Assembly: GCA_905221605.1 (NCBI GenBank)
Contig: CAJNDS010001557.1
Coordinates: 101,001 to 165,000, forward strand
DNA from: Symbiodinium natans
Taxonomy: Eukaryota; Sar; Dinophyceae; Suessiales; Symbiodiniaceae
Direction: 5' to 3'
DNA: 64,000 bases
In this document: positions 12,001 through 24,000 of the stretch, one piece after another
How positions within the stretch are numbered: the first letter of the stretch is position 1
Layout of the letters: every line of letters begins with the position of its first letter
Notes under the pieces: generated by a model
What the model saw: the letters and a program-made list of their open reading frames with translations, nothing else
Told to the model about the DNA's origin: nothing
The model's database searches: none
Position numbers and translations under genes: made by a program

Positions 12001-15000
12001 CAATCCCATAAACCCCAGAAACCCTGATTCTGAACCTCCAAAAGCACTCTAAGTTAAACCAAGGGAAGTGAAAATCCTAAACCCCAAGCCCAGAAACCCA
12101 ACCCCGCCCCACCCCCAACCCCCACCCCCCCCCCCCCCACAGAAGCCTTTGGAGTTGAGGATGGGAAGCTTCCCTTTCTTCGAGGCGCTCAGCACTTGGT
12201 TCGCCTCCCTGGGGGTTTAGGGCTTAGGGTTTCGGGTTCATTTGTTTTATTTTGGGGAAGGGGGAGAGGGGGGGGGGATAGAAGGGAACTTTGGGTAGCT
12301 TACGTCAGAACTAGGTGTGTAGTGGGATTCTAGGAGGGGATTGCACCTGTGTAGTGGGGCGCTTTGGGGGCCAGGGATTGGAGCTGCGGCTTTTTTGGGG
12401 TGTTTAGGGATTTTGGGATTTGGGGCTGTGGCTGAGTTTGCGAAAGGGACAAAAGGTTGGCCTCTCTCTGGTCGCTAAGAGGGGTCGTGATACCCTAAAC
12501 GGGCTTTCTACTCAGCACCGGGCTTACGGTGTAGGGTGTAAGGTCTTGGCAGATAAGGGTGTCGTGGTTTGAGATTCTATAGAAACCGCACGCCTTTCGG
12601 TCTAGAATTTGGCGCGCGAAGGTCGGAAGAGCTTGCGGCGCAGTATCCTGGGAGTATCTTTCTTTGCGTAATGTGAATCATAATGGAACTGAACCCTAAA
12701 CAGGAGGAAACCCTTGTATAACCCGAAGCCCTAAACCTAAACAAAGGTTTCTCTGCCTTGGGTGATGGGCGTGAATGTTAAAGCCTCAACCTTGGGATAT
12801 TCCCCTTGATACTAACAGTCCTTAACAGGGGGTCATAATATGGGGTTCTTAGAACCCCCATTAAGGACAGTTAGTAGGAGAACATCCCAACCTGAACCCT
12901 AAACCCAAACCCTCAACCCTGACCTGAACCCTAAACCCTAAACCCTAAACCTAAACCCTAAACCGTAAACCCTTTGCGCGCAAGGCACTTCAAGCCGACA
13001 CCTTCCTTGGCCGTGAGCAAGTTCTCTGCCGGCGTCATGAACTCCTCAGTCCGTTCCTACCTCAAACACCCCCCTAAACCCTAAACCCTAAACCCCAAAC
13101 CCTAAACCACCCTAAACCCTAAACCAAAAGTTATAACCCCAAACCGAAGCCTTCAGAAGCTCCAAACCACAAGCAGGGGATTCGGGCCAGGACAGGGTTT
13201 AGGGTTTAGGATTTAGGGTTTAGGGCTTAGGGTTACTTTGCAGCGCAAGCACATGGAGGTCTTAAACTTTAATAAGCTGGCGTGCGACGCTGGCATGTCA
13301 GGTTGGGATGTTCCCGGCCACACGCAGCACGCTGGCAGCAAGCTGAGGACAGAACTGAGCAGGACAAAGAAATGCGTTCACGGCAGTGGTTTAGGGTTTA
13401 GGGTTTAGGGTTTAGGGTTTAGGGTTTAGGGTTTAGGGTTTAGGGTTTAGGGTTTAGGGTTCCATGTGTGTTCCATCACGCCGCAAGGAGCCTTGAGTCC
13501 CTCCGCCGGGTCGAGCGGATCTTCGAGGTCCATAAGGATGATATAGGGGATGAGTAAAAGTAAGGGCGAACCTGCCCCTGGCATTCGACCCGACTCTAGG
13601 CCCAAAACCCTTCACATAAGCGCTGCACCAAGCTTACTCTGTCAACACCCCGAACTCCTAAACTCTACGGTATCCTCTTCCTCTTCCAAACGCAAAAGAA
13701 TCAAGCGTTGCCCCCCATTTTGGGGGAGAATGGAGAACACTCAAGGTCCTTCCAGCCAGGTGCTATAAGCCTTGGGCCCAAGAAAGCGTAAGCTTAAATG
13801 CCCTAAACCCTAAACCCTAAACCCTAAACCCTAAACCCTAAACCCTAAACCCTAAACCCCGAACCCTAAACCCTAAACCCTAGGACCCTTACCGGGGCAC
13901 TCCGGGATGGCCCCTCCACAGGAAACTCGGGAGGTGCCCTGTGTGTGGGCTTTCGACAACCGTTTACAAGGGGATTTGAGGTTGCCTATTCCCTGTTAGA
14001 GTTTAGGGTTTAGGGTTTAGGGTTTAGGGCTAGGGTTTAGGGTTTAGGGTTTAGGAATAACTGACCCCTAAACCCTCAACCCTAAACGCCAAACCCTGGG
14101 AAAGCTTACCCCTATAAACCTCACATACCTCAAAAGTCCCCTTCCCCTCCAATTCTTGAAGACAGGCCCTAGACACAGGAACCTCAAGCCCTGAATCCTA
14201 TGAACTACTTTAACCCCCTGTCAACTCCGTTCTAGGACGGTCCTCAAAACCCTCTGAAAGATCTTCCTAAATATAATCCTCTTAAACCCAACAGGGGGAA
14301 GCAGGAAAGATCCCAAGGGCCGACCTGGCTCAATAAGCCCATAAAACCCTAACCCTAAACCCTAAACCAAAAACCCTAAACCCTAAACCCCAAAACCTAA
14401 ACCCTAAACCCTAAACTCTCAACCCTAAACCCGAAACTCTCAACCCTAAACCCTAAACCCTAAACGCTAAACCCCAAACCTTCAGGTGAGGTGTCCGACA
14501 CCGGCACGGCGGCATGGTCCACGAACTCGGCGTCCCGGCGGGTGACGAGGCCAAGCAGCCGGGACTTGAGCTTGCCATCCTCAAGGATTTAGGGTTTAGG
14601 GTTTAGGGTTTAGGGTTTAGGGTTTAGGGTTTGGGGCTTAGGGTTTAGGGCTTAAGGTTTAGGATTTGGGGTTTAGGATTTGGGGTTTAGGGTTTAGGGC
14701 TTGGGGCTTAGGGTTTGGGGTTTATAGGGGGTTTAGGGTTTGTAGGGGGTTTAGGGTTTATATGGCCTATAGGGTTTAGTGAGGACAAAGCAAGTAGAGA
14801 TGAGGGCCTAGCAGGCCGAAACGTCGACGAACCCCGAAAGGGTTCGACGGAGGTCGACGAACCAGTTGGGGTTCTCTGTAGGGAACAAAGGAATGAGGTA
14901 CCCTACAATTCCCCTATAATGCCCTTTAAGGGCCTGATTCCCCCATTCACTACGCAGAACCAGGGGTATAGAGTTCGGCAGAGAAACAAATGAAAAAAAG

Positions 15001-18000
15001 CTAGCTGGTAAGATAGACCACGAATGGCACTTGGCACGGTTTAGGGTTTAGGGTTTAGGGTTTAGGGTTTAGGGTTTAGGATTTAGGGTTTAGGGTTTAG
15101 GGTTTAGGGTTTAGGGTTTAGGCTTTAGGGTTTAGGGTTTAGGGTTTAGGGTGGCACTTGGCGTGTGCTTCATCAAAGTCCCAAACCCGATTTTGGCGGC
15201 ATGATGTCATCCGTATATCTGACGAAAAACAATACTTGAGTATTAAGATAACCGGGTTTTTCCAGACTTGGGCAACATCCCCTAAAAACATCGTACCATT
15301 TAAAAAAACCGTACATTGTTTATGTTTTGGGAACTTGGCACTGTCTGTTAAGGTGCCCAGGTATTTGAACATTCTATTAAGTTACCCTTTGCAGATTGCA
15401 TCGTAGCTGTGGGGGTTTGGGAGGTCCCGGCTTAGGCAGGGTTTAGGGCTGAGAATTGAGGGCTTCGTGTGCGCAAAACTTCCACAATTGAGTCCGACTC
15501 AAGCCCAGAAGGGACTCCTCTGTCACAGGGAAGCCAGAAAAGCCACCTCAGATTCGTATGGCGCGAGTGTTCAGAGGGAGTTCGAGGCCAAAAACCCCAA
15601 GCCAACCCCCCCTTTACTCCCAATGTGGCTGTGATATTCCTTAGAGGATCTTTTGAACCCTAAACCCTAAACCCTAAACCCTAAACCCTAAACCCTAAAC
15701 CCTAAACCCTGAACCTTTTAAACAGGATCCCCAGACCCAAGGTCCCATGATAGGGTACCGAATTCCCAAAGCGGTCTGCAAAGAACCGATAAGCTGTTTA
15801 GGGTTTAGGGTTTAGGGTTTAGGGTTTAGGGTTTAGGGTTTAGGGTTTAGGGTTTGGGTCAACATGGTTCTCAGGCTCTCTTGTTACCTAGCTAGGATGC
15901 TCAGTAACCCAGGATTAAAAAGGGTACCCTTTTTGCTTAAAGGGGTTTATAAGGGAACCTAACCCCCCCCCCCCAAAAAAAAAAAAAAAAAATGGAATAA
16001 GGGCACTACTGGGCATCCTAGCTAGTTGCTGAGAACCCTGCCCCAAAAAAGGTTAACCTTTCTTTTTTTTTGCTGCACTGTGTGTCTGAGGCCGCGACCT
16101 GTCGACAAGTAACAATGAGTAGCCGCTTCAGGCTGCTTCTGAATCCAGACAAAATAAGGAAACTAATACGGCGGGATACCGTCAAAACCATCGAATTTGG
16201 GGGTCCACTTGTGGCCAAGCGATTTCCTATCAGGGAGACATACGCTTTGAGCAAGGCTAGCTTGGAGAAAAATGAACATCTGATGGTGAAAATGTTGACA
16301 CCTCATGGACCCATAGAAGCCACTAAGGCTTTTCATACCAAAGACTGCCGCTGATTTAACATGTTTAACGGAATGAATACTGGTCGGAAGGCCTTTGCAC
16401 AATCTTAAGAAGAAAGTTCTGAAGCGAGACACCAGGATGCGGGCGGTCATGCCCGGGACCAACCAACCAGGAAAGAAACCATACACTGCAAGAAACTCGA
16501 TCAAAACTACCAGCCAGGGAGTTCGTTCCCCTTGAGGCCTGTCGCAAAAGAACCATCTCTGCTCGCTTACAAAGTTGGCAAGGGCTTCAGCAGCTGCTTG
16601 AGACAATGGTCTTCTACCCCGAAGAAGCGGGTCTAGGCTAAGCCCTTGCCACCCTGAAAACTGCATCCCTTCTGGCTGGAGATGCGCGAAGAAGCCGAGA
16701 TATCTGCGCCGAAGACAGTCAAAGAGGACATCAGGCGGTAAAGTATTCGTTCTGTACATCTGCAGCACCTTTGTCTCTACATCCCCAAGCAGAACAGAAT
16801 GTCCCATTAAATGACAATTACTGTAGCATTTCCGAGGGCGCTTGCTATTTAGCCGCCTGCGGGGCTTACAAGTACAGATCACAGTCTGTGTTAGTCCTGC
16901 AGAGGCCTGTTCGTCCTCGTCAAAAGGGGCAAGTTGGCAAGCTGCCGAGCGCTTAACTAAAGTAGCAACCAAGTGAACTTGCACGGAAACTGCTTGCTGG
17001 AGATAAGGGCGAGACCTTGCTATAAGATCGGAAGAAAGAGCTTTAGCTGTGGCTTTCGCTAAAGCATCAACTTGCTCATTCCCTGCGGTGAGAAGAGGAC
17101 ACTGCGATGTTTCTCCTTTGGTGTGTGCTTTGACCTTGACAAACCGTATGCTTCCATTGTGTGCCCTTGCTACAACAAGAAACAGATCCCACAAATCTGG
17201 ATTTTCAAACTGGTAAGGACAATCCCATTCAAAATTATGCATCTGCAAGAATTGGGCACGACGTAGGACACTAGCACAATCAGAAGCGACAGTGATGTCC
17301 CCGTCTGTTAAATGGATAGCCAAGATCAAAGCATAAAGCTCGCAACGAAAAGAGTTCACAGAGGCACTGTGCACGGCTACAGCATGTTCAAAAAGGCCGG
17401 GAACTGTAACTGCGGAGGCACCTGCGCGGATTGGCACCCACCGATGGTGAAAAACACTGCCATCCACAAAAATCGTGGACTGTGGACACCAGCGCGTTTC
17501 CACCACCGGAAGTTTCCACGCCTGTGTAGGCTCGTCATGGAAGTGGGGTGGCTCGAAAAAGATACCCGTTACCCAGGATAACAAAGGTTCGTCACCTTGG
17601 GACGGGATGGATTCCTGTAAAGCTTCGCAGTCACGGAACATGTGGCAATGTGTTTCCTGTTTCCCACACTGCGGGCACGCAGCGCTGTCACGTAGTCCTG
17701 CCGCTCTATAGCGATGTCCGTTGTAGACAGATCCAGATAGAAGCGATGACAAAATTCCACGTGTGTAGTGTATGTTCGGAGGGAGCTTATCAAGATACCC
17801 ACGAAGGAACTGGAAATCGTCATCCTTTGCAAAGGTCGTGTCGAGAAGAAACCGCGTAAGGTACACATCTGGCGTGCCATACTGTCCTGGAGTCGGGTTG
17901 TCATACCTGAAAGGTGATTGGTTGAGTAAATACTTCCTGACGTCCCGCGCCAACTCTTCCAAAAAAGCGTCTTTGGAACCTGCTTTGAGGGAGATGATGC

Positions 18001-21000
18001 GGCCATCAGACAAAACCAAGTTGAAGGCATTGGGGTCACCTACTTTCCAACCAAGCGCGAAAAACAAGTAAGCCACAACATTGACTACACCGTTAGCTAC
18101 GTTGTGCTTAGGCGCAGGCCTATTTCTAGCATCCTCACGAACTTGAGATAAGATTTTGCGAAGCAACTCTGGCTTGAGGTAGGCGAGACGGCGTAACTTC
18201 AAGGAAACGTGCTGCACCCACTTTGCAAAAGGGTCCAGCCAAGGGTCCTGTAGCGTGGCAAACAAAAGAAAAGGACATCTCATATTGTTAGCCTTTTTGA
18301 CAAAAACTTTTGCTGTTGCAGTTCTCAGCTTGGCCAAGGCATTCCTAGAAGGGCCTTGGATCTCAGTCCCATATACCCATTTAGAGTGGCCGTTAGCATG
18401 AACATGAATGGCCTTCATTTCGGGAGACAAGGGAAGTTGGGAGATCTTCAGCATGGCAACCTTGGCCTTATCGACTCGCTCATCCTGTAGCTTAGGAGAA
18501 TGCCTCTTATCAAACTGGTGGGAGTAACCCAATGACTTGGCTTGTTTCTTTGCTTTGCAGGCTCTGCCGACTTTCAACAGAAATCGTTTAGCATTTCGTT
18601 TCCTACGGGTCGCGACGATGGTTTTTTCGTCGTTTAAAACTTGTCCGACCCCGGTATCAAACTCGTGGATGGCTTTAAAGGCATCTACAAGTGCATTGGT
18701 GTCACTAGTTCGGGTCCAAATTTTGGAATCATCTAGAAAGGTGCTAAACTTAATGGAGGGACAAACAGTATTGAGTTGACGTGACAAGACAGCGTACATA
18801 CAGTTAATCATTAAAATGGACATGGAGCACCCCTGAACAGCCGAATTAGTGCACATAACCCGCTTCCCATAAACATTACCAAGCTTGAAAAACTTGCATT
18901 GCCCACCATAAAATCCAAGAACAGCCCTGAAGATCTGATCGGGGAGTCCCAACTGGGCAGCAACATTTAAAGCCACGTAGGGTAAGATAAGATCGAAGCA
19001 CTTCCACCTATCAATGAAGACTGCAATAAGGTCAAAATGGGAGTCAGGGTCGTGAAGAGCAAGGGACAAATCAACCTCGCTGGTATCAGCAGTTCGGTGG
19101 GCAAGGCCTCCTAAGAGGTTACCAGGGCAAATCTGGTTCATCCATGTTGCAAGCTGTTTAAAGCGCAAGGATGACCAAACAGAATACACTGCTGAAGAGA
19201 CGCCTATGGCTCTAGTATCTTCGGGAGATGCGACGAGGGGTTTCTTAGCGATACTAGATACTGCAATCATCTTAAGAACCTGTGGCCAATCACCTGTTGC
19301 TTCTGCAATCTGCATGCAAAAGCAGAACCCAACCCAACCACAAGGCGGTAACTGGAGAAGCTCCCGAGTAGCCCAACCATCTAAACCAGATGCTTTGTCA
19401 GGAGAACGCTTCTGGAAAAGCTGAAACAGGTCTTGGTGGGTAAGCTTTGGCAAGTCAGCGCTACGGTATAGCGAGCCCATGGCACTACCATACTTCAGTT
19501 GGAAGGCCTCAAAGGCATCACGCGGGTCAACGTCTGCATGGTGGTTGTAAATTGTTTGCATATGGTCTTCGATCATTTGCAACATGACACTTGGGGACGC
19601 AACAAGACCGCCTTCTGGACTTACAAACGCTTTCGGAGGACCAGTGCCATAGCCTTTTAGCCACCTGTGAACTTCTTTCTTGTCAGTCCTAGAAGAGATC
19701 CGCAACTTAGCTTTCCATTGGGACAAATGTGCATTTCTAGCGTTACGGAGAAGACTGTCTTCAAACTGCTGGACAGCTACCATCATGTCACGGACGGAAG
19801 CGTCTAATGACACACAACAGTCGGTTTGGGCAGTACAAGGCAGGCCTATGTGCGAACAACAAGTAGGTAGATTCCGAACTGTATTGTGAAGGTTTACAAG
19901 CCAGCAGTACTTGGGCTGCTCTGGCCAATGGTTGGCACGGAATAGCAGTTCTTTCAACAATGACTTACACCGAACTATTTTATGAGCTTTGGAGAATCGA
20001 CAGGGGGAAGTGGTGTCAGGAACCAATGGCATTTTACGGAATTCAGGCACTTTACCACGGGTTGGGGGTATGCTTTGTTGTGAAATAGCATTCAGCATGT
20101 CCGTCGCAATTCGGCAAGCAATGCTCCATGTCACTTCCGCGTCACGAGCAGTGGCAGCTTGCAGTAGACGCTCGATGTGCTGCCGCAGTATAGGTTGGCA
20201 TATTGCTTCACGCTGACTCCACTGTTCCCTGGAAGTGGGTTTGTCGGGCAAGTGCCACTTCGGGTGAGGTTTGAGATGCCACACAAGTTCATTAAAGACA
20301 TCGCAGTTAAGTGAACAGTGGACGGGTGTATGCCCAGGGAAGGACTGGCCTCTTAGATACCGAATGGATTGAAACAAGAAGGTGGCTTTTCGGTTACACA
20401 ACACAAAGTCAATTCGAGTCTTACCCGGACCTACCTCATACCCTGTTTTCCACCCATTCTTGGCAAAAGAGGCCTCGAGAGAACGCTGCAATGCATTCTG
20501 CTGATTTGCATACAAGTCAACCCACTCCCCTGTCAAGAAAGCACGCTGGATTGAAGGATATGCGCCGGGCTCATCTTGGAAATCGCCAAGCACAAAACAA
20601 GGGAAGTTACTGTAAGAACCCGCAAGCTCAAAAATCCTATCTAGAAGTAGGCATCTTTCACTGCGCTTATCCGCCCCAGCTGGCAGGTCACAGTTAATGA
20701 CGTAAAACCCGCCACCTTGACAGGAGCACCAGAGCATTTGACAATGCGGGACAAGCGATGCCCAATCAGCGGAAAGAGCAACCTCTATAACAGTAACATC
20801 CTTACGATATAGGGTAGCAAGACCGCCATGGGGTTGGCGACAGGAAGTAAATTGGGACCTTAAACGCTTAACCGGGGGTTGATACCCAACACGGATCTCC
20901 CACCCTTCCCGCTTCAGAAACGGAGTGAGCTCAGCACAGCCTTTGGCGGACAATCGAGTTTCTTGCATGAAGACGATTTGCACAGGATTGCTATCGCAAC

Positions 21001-24000
21001 TTGGCAGAGCAATAAGGTCATACCGATGTTTACTGCAAGAGGTAGTGTTGATAGTGACAAACCCTAGCTTAGGTCCTTCGCCAGGATATCCCAAGCAAGG
21101 TGAAAAGAGAAGGAGCGCCCATATGGGCAATTTAATATGGTAGGTCGAGTTTTCAGGCGGCATGAGGTATGATGGGTATCCCGTATATGCAAGGGTCGGG
21201 GGTGCGTGTAAACGACACCCGACATGAAATTGCACGGAAAGATGCAAAAGCATTCCAACATCGTGGTGAACCTCAAGGCTACGGTAGTTGTTGAGCCGAG
21301 GATGGCCATGACTCCCAAGCGCATGGCAGATGTTGGGAAGCCATCCTTCCCAATAAAAGCTAATTAGGCAAGCAAATGTGGCTGCACGAAGCTGTCGCTT
21401 GGCTTTCGCAAGCGATTGAGCGCGTCGCCGCTTAGAGGTCCGTGAAAACTTAAGTGAGAAGAAGCACCCAACCAGAACCTTACCATCTCTCGCATAGGTG
21501 CGCGGCGCATAGTACACCCGAAGCACATTAGGGGCAAAGAAAAGGGAGATAAGGGAAGTTAGGGAGCAACACAAGCTAATGTAGGGTATGCACAAGGACA
21601 CGGCGACGCACAGAGTTGTCAGGACTATTAAGCATTGCAAGTCAATGGTCAGACCTTCTGATGCTTGGTTGCCGGGGACACCTTCGAAGGCGGGGAGTGC
21701 GCGAATGTACTTGGACTCGACGGCATGCTCGCGCGGATCTCTGAAATGGCCTCCAACAGATCCCGGAATCCACGATTCTGATTGTCGGAGATCTCCGAGA
21801 GCTTTTGCTTCGTGTCAAGGTTATCCTTCTTCAAGGTGTCAACGTCACCCTTCATCGCTTCCATTTGAGCTTCGAGAGCCTCCACTCTACCAGCATATGG
21901 ATTGGGCAAGAGAGGGGCCACAGGCCTCGGCAAATTCAAAGAGGAGGAAGCAGGAGGCGGAGGTGTTGCCACGCCTTTGCCTTTTCCTTTGGCATTACTC
22001 TGTCGGCCTTGCCCTGAAGGGGCTGGAGCAACCATACTGTTCTCTTTGCGATTGAAGACACGCTTCTCAAGCTCAACGATTTGGATCATACCAACTGATG
22101 TCTGGTACCGGAAGGCATCTGGGGGCTGCGGCGCAGACACGAAGACGATGGCCAAGTCTTTCAAATTTACAATCCTGGAAGGAATGGCGACAAAGTTGAG
22201 AGCCTCAAGCGTCTTAACGAGCTCTTTCATGGAGGTGCCTGCAGGAAATCCGAAGATTTTGTACTGAAGCTGGGACTTTGCCGCGATGTTAAAGTCGGAA
22301 AAGCGCTCATCGTCAATGTAGATTGTTTCACGGGCCGTCTTGATGAAATTGTCACGCACACGGAAATACAAAGCATTCTGGGATTTGAAGCAACCCAAGC
22401 CTCCACGGACCGCATGAAGTCGCGCAGCTGCTTCTGCGAGAGTTTCGCGCGACGGTACCTTCAGTACTTCAAGGCCGGCCTCTGGAACGTCGTCAGGTTT
22501 GCGAACTGCTCGAAACTGTACAGACTTAAACCCGGACTGTGCGTAAATGGCATCCCGGTCAGCAACAGGCACTTGAAGTCGCCGGCACAAGTAGCCTTCA
22601 CGCTCAAAGATCTTGTAAAGCACAGCATTGGCAAGCACAGAGTGGTGCTCAATGACCTGACACACATAGTTATGGAACGCTTCCAGATTCCCGAAGTTGG
22701 CCCAATCGTCTGCTGTAGAGTCGAGTTGGCGAATTTCTGCAAAAATTGGCCACTCTCTCAACATGAGCTACCTCTACATCAGGCGCAGCATCGGGGATGG
22801 AAAAGAACTCGTCAGAATCCATCGACATATTCACCAATGTCACCGCACGCATCTCTTCACAATTCTGGATGATATCTTTTACCGTAATGGTTGTGGAGAT
22901 GATTCTCTCACTCTCAAAGCCCAACCGTTCCACCTTCGGCTTGACATATCCGGAAAGGATAACCAAGCAGGCCCCATTTGTTCTGATGTTCGCAATCCTT
23001 TCAAAGCTTGCAAAAGTTGCAAACGTGACTCCCGAAGCTGATGGGTGCATCTGCAGCACTGGAAAGACATCTTCAGGGAAATGCTCAAGCGAGAGCGGGC
23101 GACAGATCTCTGCCGAATAGGCCAACCTCAAGCCTGGAACATCTGGAGAGGTTTCCCATCTAGCACGGGGGCCCATGGCGAGGCATGCGAAAGAGGAGAG
23201 GAAGAATGCGCAACCAAGAAACCACCGCAAGAACATATTGCCGTGCACTAGTTGGGTGACCTAGGGCAAGCGAATAAAGGACAACTAAGAAAGCGAACCA
23301 AGCCAAGGCCAACTTAGTTAGACCACCCAGATCTGTGATAGCGCCTACCTCGTAAAGGTGTTAGCCACAGGTAAAGTTGTGACAAGCCCTGCTGCAAGCC
23401 ACACGCTAAAAAGGTTAACCTTTCAATTTTAGGATTGTACATAGCCCAAAAGGTTAAAGGTTATCTACTCAGCTACTAAGGTTAACATTGTGTCCACACA
23501 TGCATCCAATCAACTTGCGGGCTCAAAGTGTTGGAGCTTGGCGTTCAACTAGCTTCGTGAATCTAACGGCTTGGCACCAAACCTTACCCCAGAAACCCAT
23601 TTTCTAAGGATTCATGTACCTATGAGGTATATACTAGAACCTTGCAGGACCTTAAAGCTACTAGATAGGAACCCCTTGAAAGGCCCAAGTATATAACAAA
23701 TAGGTAACCCTAAACCTAAACCCTACACCCTAAACCCTGAACCCTGAACCCTGAACCCTAAACCCTAAACCCTAAACCCTTAACCCTAAACCCTAAACCC
23801 CGTAAAGGTATATCGACGAGGCGCATCCTTCCTGCAGCTTCATCAGCTCTCCGTGCGTCATGGTCGGAGGGATACAGGTGGGCTTGCCTTTTGAATCCAG
23901 ATTAGGCGGGGCCGAGGGTTTAGGGCTTGGGGTTTAGGGTTTCGGGTTTAGAGTTTAGGGTTTTTGAATCCAGATTGGAGGGCTTAGGGTTGAGGGTTCT

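Larger units (their letters stand above)
16063..23407 (-). mobile_element. Full-length LINE-type non-LTR retrotransposon
   Basis: The element is 7.3 kb long and bounded by two exact 17-bp copies of AAAAAGGTTAACCTTTC. Its minus-strand 3' end is an oligo(A) tail of nine bases directly against the left copy. It encodes an ORF1-like region and a long ORF2 with endonuclease, reverse transcriptase and RNase H. It sits in an IMPDH intron in the same orientation as the gene. The intact TSDs and long open frames suggest a recent insertion. Confidence 0.93.

Noticed and set aside
13478-13545. Coding-like island [15 protein letters not shown] between IMPDH exons 9 and 10
   Set aside because: Exons 9 and 10 join in frame and at family length without it, and no AG acceptor precedes it. 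It could still be an alternative exon.
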